Assembly (NCBI GenBank): GCA_910579335.1
Contig: CAJTUQ010000047.1
Location: forward strand, 1-7,966
Direction of reading: 5' to 3'
Source: an uncultured Dorea sp.
GTDB taxonomy: Bacteria > Bacillota > Clostridia > Lachnospirales > Lachnospiraceae
DNA: 7,966 nucleotides
Positions 6,477 through 7,966 of the stretch are shown one piece after another (position 1 is the stretch's first letter; each line of letters starts with the position of its first letter). The notes below the pieces were generated by a model, which was given only the letters and a program-made list of their open reading frames with translations, was not told the DNA's origin and searched no databases. Made by a program: the position numbers and the translations under genes.

Positions 6477-7598
6477 ATGCAGGTTGAAAAACTGGTAGAA
6501 ATCATCAATTCGGACTTTTATACAGGCGTGCCTGATTCACAGTTAAAGCCGCTGTGCAATTACCTTATGAATACTTACGGGATTGATCCGAAGCATCATG
6601 TGATTGCGGCGAATGAAGGCAATTGCACGGCTCTGGCGGCCGGGTATCATCTGGCGACAGGGCGGGTTCCGGTTGTTTATATGCAAAACAGCGGCGAGGG
6701 CAATATCATCAATCCGGCTGCGTCGCTGTTGAATGACAAGGTCTATGCTATTCCGGCGGTATTTGTCATCGGCTGGAGAGGGGAGCCGGGTATCCATGAC
6801 GAGCCGCAGCATATCTATCAGGGAGAAGTAACGGTAAAGCTTCTGGAAGATATGGATATCAAATCCTTTATTATCAGCAGGGATACTGCGGATGAGGAGG
6901 TGACGGCAGCGATGGAGGAATTTAGAGGTCTCCTTTCCGCCGGGAAAAACGTCGCATTCGTTATCCGAAAAGGCGCGCTTACCTATGACGGCAAGGTTAA
7001 ATATGAGAATCACAATACAATGGTGCGGGAGGAAATCATCAGCCATATTGTAAAGGCGTCAGGAGAAGATCCGGTCATTTCCACTACCGGGAAGGCAAGC
7101 CGCGAGCTTTTTGAAATCCGCGAGACGCTCGGCCAGAGCCATAAGTATGATTTCCTGACTGTCGGTTCTATGGGCCATGCGTCCTCAATCGCTTTAGGAA
7201 TCGCCGTAAATAAACCCAAAAGCCGTATATGGTGTGTAGACGGTGACGGCGCCGCCCTGATGCATATGGGAGCGATGGCCGTGATAGGGGCGAATAAGCC
7301 CAGAAATCTGATTCATATTGTCATTAACAACGGCGCCCATGAGACGGTAGGAGGTATGCCGACCGTTGCGGGCCAGATAGATTTTGCCGCCGCTGCGAAA
7401 GCATGCGGGTATCCGAACGCTGTGTGTGTGGATAGTTTTGAAGGGTTGGATGCGCAGCTGGAGGAGGCTAAGAAAAGACAGGAGCTGTGCCTGATCGAAG
7501 TACTGTGTTCCATAGGGGCGAGAGAGGATCTGGGAAGGCCTACGACAACAGCGCTGGAGAACAAGCGGAACTTTATGGGGCATCTTAAGACGTTATGA
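6477..7598 (+). CDS. aepY: Phosphonopyruvate decarboxylase
   Basis: Thiamine-diphosphate enzyme of 373 residues that decarboxylates phosphonopyruvate to phosphonoacetaldehyde, the irreversible step that pulls the unfavourable mutase equilibrium forward. The N-terminal pyrimidine-binding domain has FYTGVPDS (about 14-21), AANEGNCTALAAGYH with the expected activating Glu47, and QNSGEGN (70-76). The C-terminal diphosphate-binding domain has VDGDGAALMHMG with GDG at 256-258 and the paired Asn at 284-285, matching the GDG-x(about 25)-NN signature. Length and intact domains agree with AepY/Ppd enzymes, which lack the central domain of larger thiamine-diphosphate decarboxylases. It begins 12 bases after the mutase stop and should be co-transcribed with it, so a premature stop in the mutase could reduce its expression by polarity. 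A sulfopyruvate decarboxylase would have similar motifs, but the adjacent mutase and AEP aminotransferase settle the call. Acts in the cytoplasm. Confidence 0.93.
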   Translation: MQVEKLVEIINSDFYTGVPDSQLKPLCNYLMNTYGIDPKHHVIAANEGNCTALAAGYHLATGRVPVVYMQNSGEGNIINPAASLLNDKVYAIPAVFVIGWRGEPGIHDEPQHIYQGEVTVKLLEDMDIKSFIISRDTADEEVTAAMEEFRGLLSAGKNVAFVIRKGALTYDGKVKYENHNTMVREEIISHIVKASGEDPVISTTGKASRELFEIRETLGQSHKYDFLTVGSMGHASSIALGIAVNKPKSRIWCVDGDGAALMHMGAMAVIGANKPRNLIHIVINNGAHETVGGMPTVAGQIDFAAAAKACGYPNAVCVDSFEGLDAQLEEAKKRQELCLIEVLCSIGAREDLGRPTTTALENKRNFMGHLKTL

Positions 7599-7599
7599 T

Positions 7600-7617
7600 A
7601 AGAATATTTTGATTCTT
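7600..7617. repeat. Short AT-rich inverted repeat after the decarboxylase gene
   Basis: AAGAAT (7600-7605) and ATTCTT (7612-7617) can pair with a 6-base loop. The stem is short and AT-rich and no T-run follows, so this is at best a very weak terminator or processing site. Confidence 0.3.
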
Positions 7618-7639
7618 TACAGAAGAACCTATATATGAT
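7609..7639 (+). promoter_or_regulatory. Weak candidate promoter before the last gene
   Basis: TTGATT (7609-7614) as a -35 and TATGAT (7634-7639) as a -10, with a long 19-base spacer. The hexamers match the sigma-A consensus at 4 and 5 of 6 positions. The 93-base gap is the only one in the window long enough for a promoter, but the spacing is poor and AT-rich gaps give such matches by chance. Confidence 0.25.
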
Positions 7640-7691
7640 AAAGTAGACGCATGTACGTGAAAATTGTAGAAAAAGGATATTTACAGGAAAT

Positions 7692-7966
7692 ATGAAAAAG
7701 AAAGCTGCAAAGTATTTTGAAGAAAACGAGAGACTGCATGTTCTGGTAAAGATTGCCGCATGCCTGCTTATCTGTGTCCTGGTGGTAAAAAGATGGGTGG
7801 ATATGGAGAGAAATTCTTTCAGTCCGGAAATCCCGTCATATTTTGCCGTCTGTGCGCTCCGGGCTGCCTTTGTCCTCGGACTTTTGGCTATGCTGTGTTA
7901 TGCAGTAATGAAGTTTGAAAAATTATATGGGATTTACAGACAGCATGGCAGACCGGAAGGGATTTT
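7692..7966 (+). CDS. Membrane protein of unknown function (3' partial)
   Basis: An open frame starts at the ATG at 7692 and continues to the right edge, 91 full codons without a stop. Its first 17 or so residues are charged (MKKKAAKYFEENERLH), followed by a hydrophobic segment at about 17-33 (VLVKIAACLLICVLVV) and a second at about 50-73, then a basic stretch (KLYGIYRQHGRPEG). This reads as a cytoplasmic N-terminus and at least two membrane helices of a longer protein. AGGAAA lies only a few bases before the ATG and AAAAGGA 14 bases before it, so the ribosome binding site is not ideal. I do not recognise the family. Position after a polysaccharide operon would suit a polymerase, glycosyltransferase or other surface-glycan membrane protein, but the visible part carries no diagnostic motif. 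It may belong to a separate transcription unit. Confidence 0.65.
   Translation, partial: MKKKAAKYFEENERLHVLVKIAACLLICVLVVKRWVDMERNSFSPEIPSYFAVCALRAAFVLGLLAMLCYAVMKFEKLYGIYRQHGRPEGI

Noticed and set aside
7600..7617. Intrinsic terminator after the decarboxylase gene
   Set aside because: The 6-bp AT-rich stem is not followed by a T-run, so it does not meet the usual criteria; kept only as a weak inverted repeat.
1..7966. CRISPR arrays, tRNA or rRNA genes, insertion sequences and phage attachment sites
   Set aside because: Scanning the window by eye showed no spaced repeats, cloverleaf-like segments, transposase frames or terminal inverted repeats.

Overview
The window reads as part of a surface-polysaccharide locus from a Gram-positive bacterium, probably a gut Clostridia/Lachnospiraceae-type Firmicute. 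This is inferred from strong AGGAGG-type ribosome binding sites, tight gene packing, moderate base composition and the flavour of the proteins; no marker gene fixes the species. All recognisable genes lie on the + strand and run nearly without gaps from the left edge to about 7598, so they look like the distal part of one operon whose promoter lies upstream of the window.

Layout. Position 1-1265 is a polysaccharide flippase of the Wzx/MVF type, missing its N-terminus. Position 1284-2222 is a WcbI-like polysaccharide-biosynthesis protein. Position 2219-4027 is a soluble alkaline-phosphatase/sulfatase-superfamily enzyme with a threonine where sulfatases carry Cys/Ser. Three genes for 2-aminoethylphosphonate (AEP) synthesis follow: the AEP aminotransferase (4027-5160), a fused nucleotidyltransferase-like/phosphoenolpyruvate mutase (5163-6464) and phosphonopyruvate decarboxylase (6477-7598). 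After a 93-base gap with at most a weak promoter and no convincing terminator, a membrane-protein gene begins at 7692 and runs off the right edge.

How the genes work together. The mutase converts phosphoenolpyruvate to phosphonopyruvate, the decarboxylase makes phosphonoacetaldehyde, and the aminotransferase makes AEP. This is the gene set (aepX-aepY-aepZ) known from the Bacteroides fragilis capsule loci that decorate polysaccharide with AEP. With a flippase next to it and no phosphonate-degrading gene in view, the set is most likely biosynthetic, giving an AEP-decorated exported glycan. The WcbI-like protein and the cytoplasmic phosphatase-superfamily protein are candidates for further tailoring or for attaching the phosphonate, but the sequence does not prove this.

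The most striking signal is an uninterrupted run of ten G inside the mutase gene (5498-5507), at the end of the N-terminal domain. Loss or gain of one G leads to a stop within a few codons and removes the whole mutase domain. It is therefore a good candidate for a phase-variation switch that would turn phosphonate decoration on and off; the sequence given is in the ON frame. The N-terminal domain keeps the HxGH nucleotidyltransferase motif but lacks the usual second nucleotide-binding signature.
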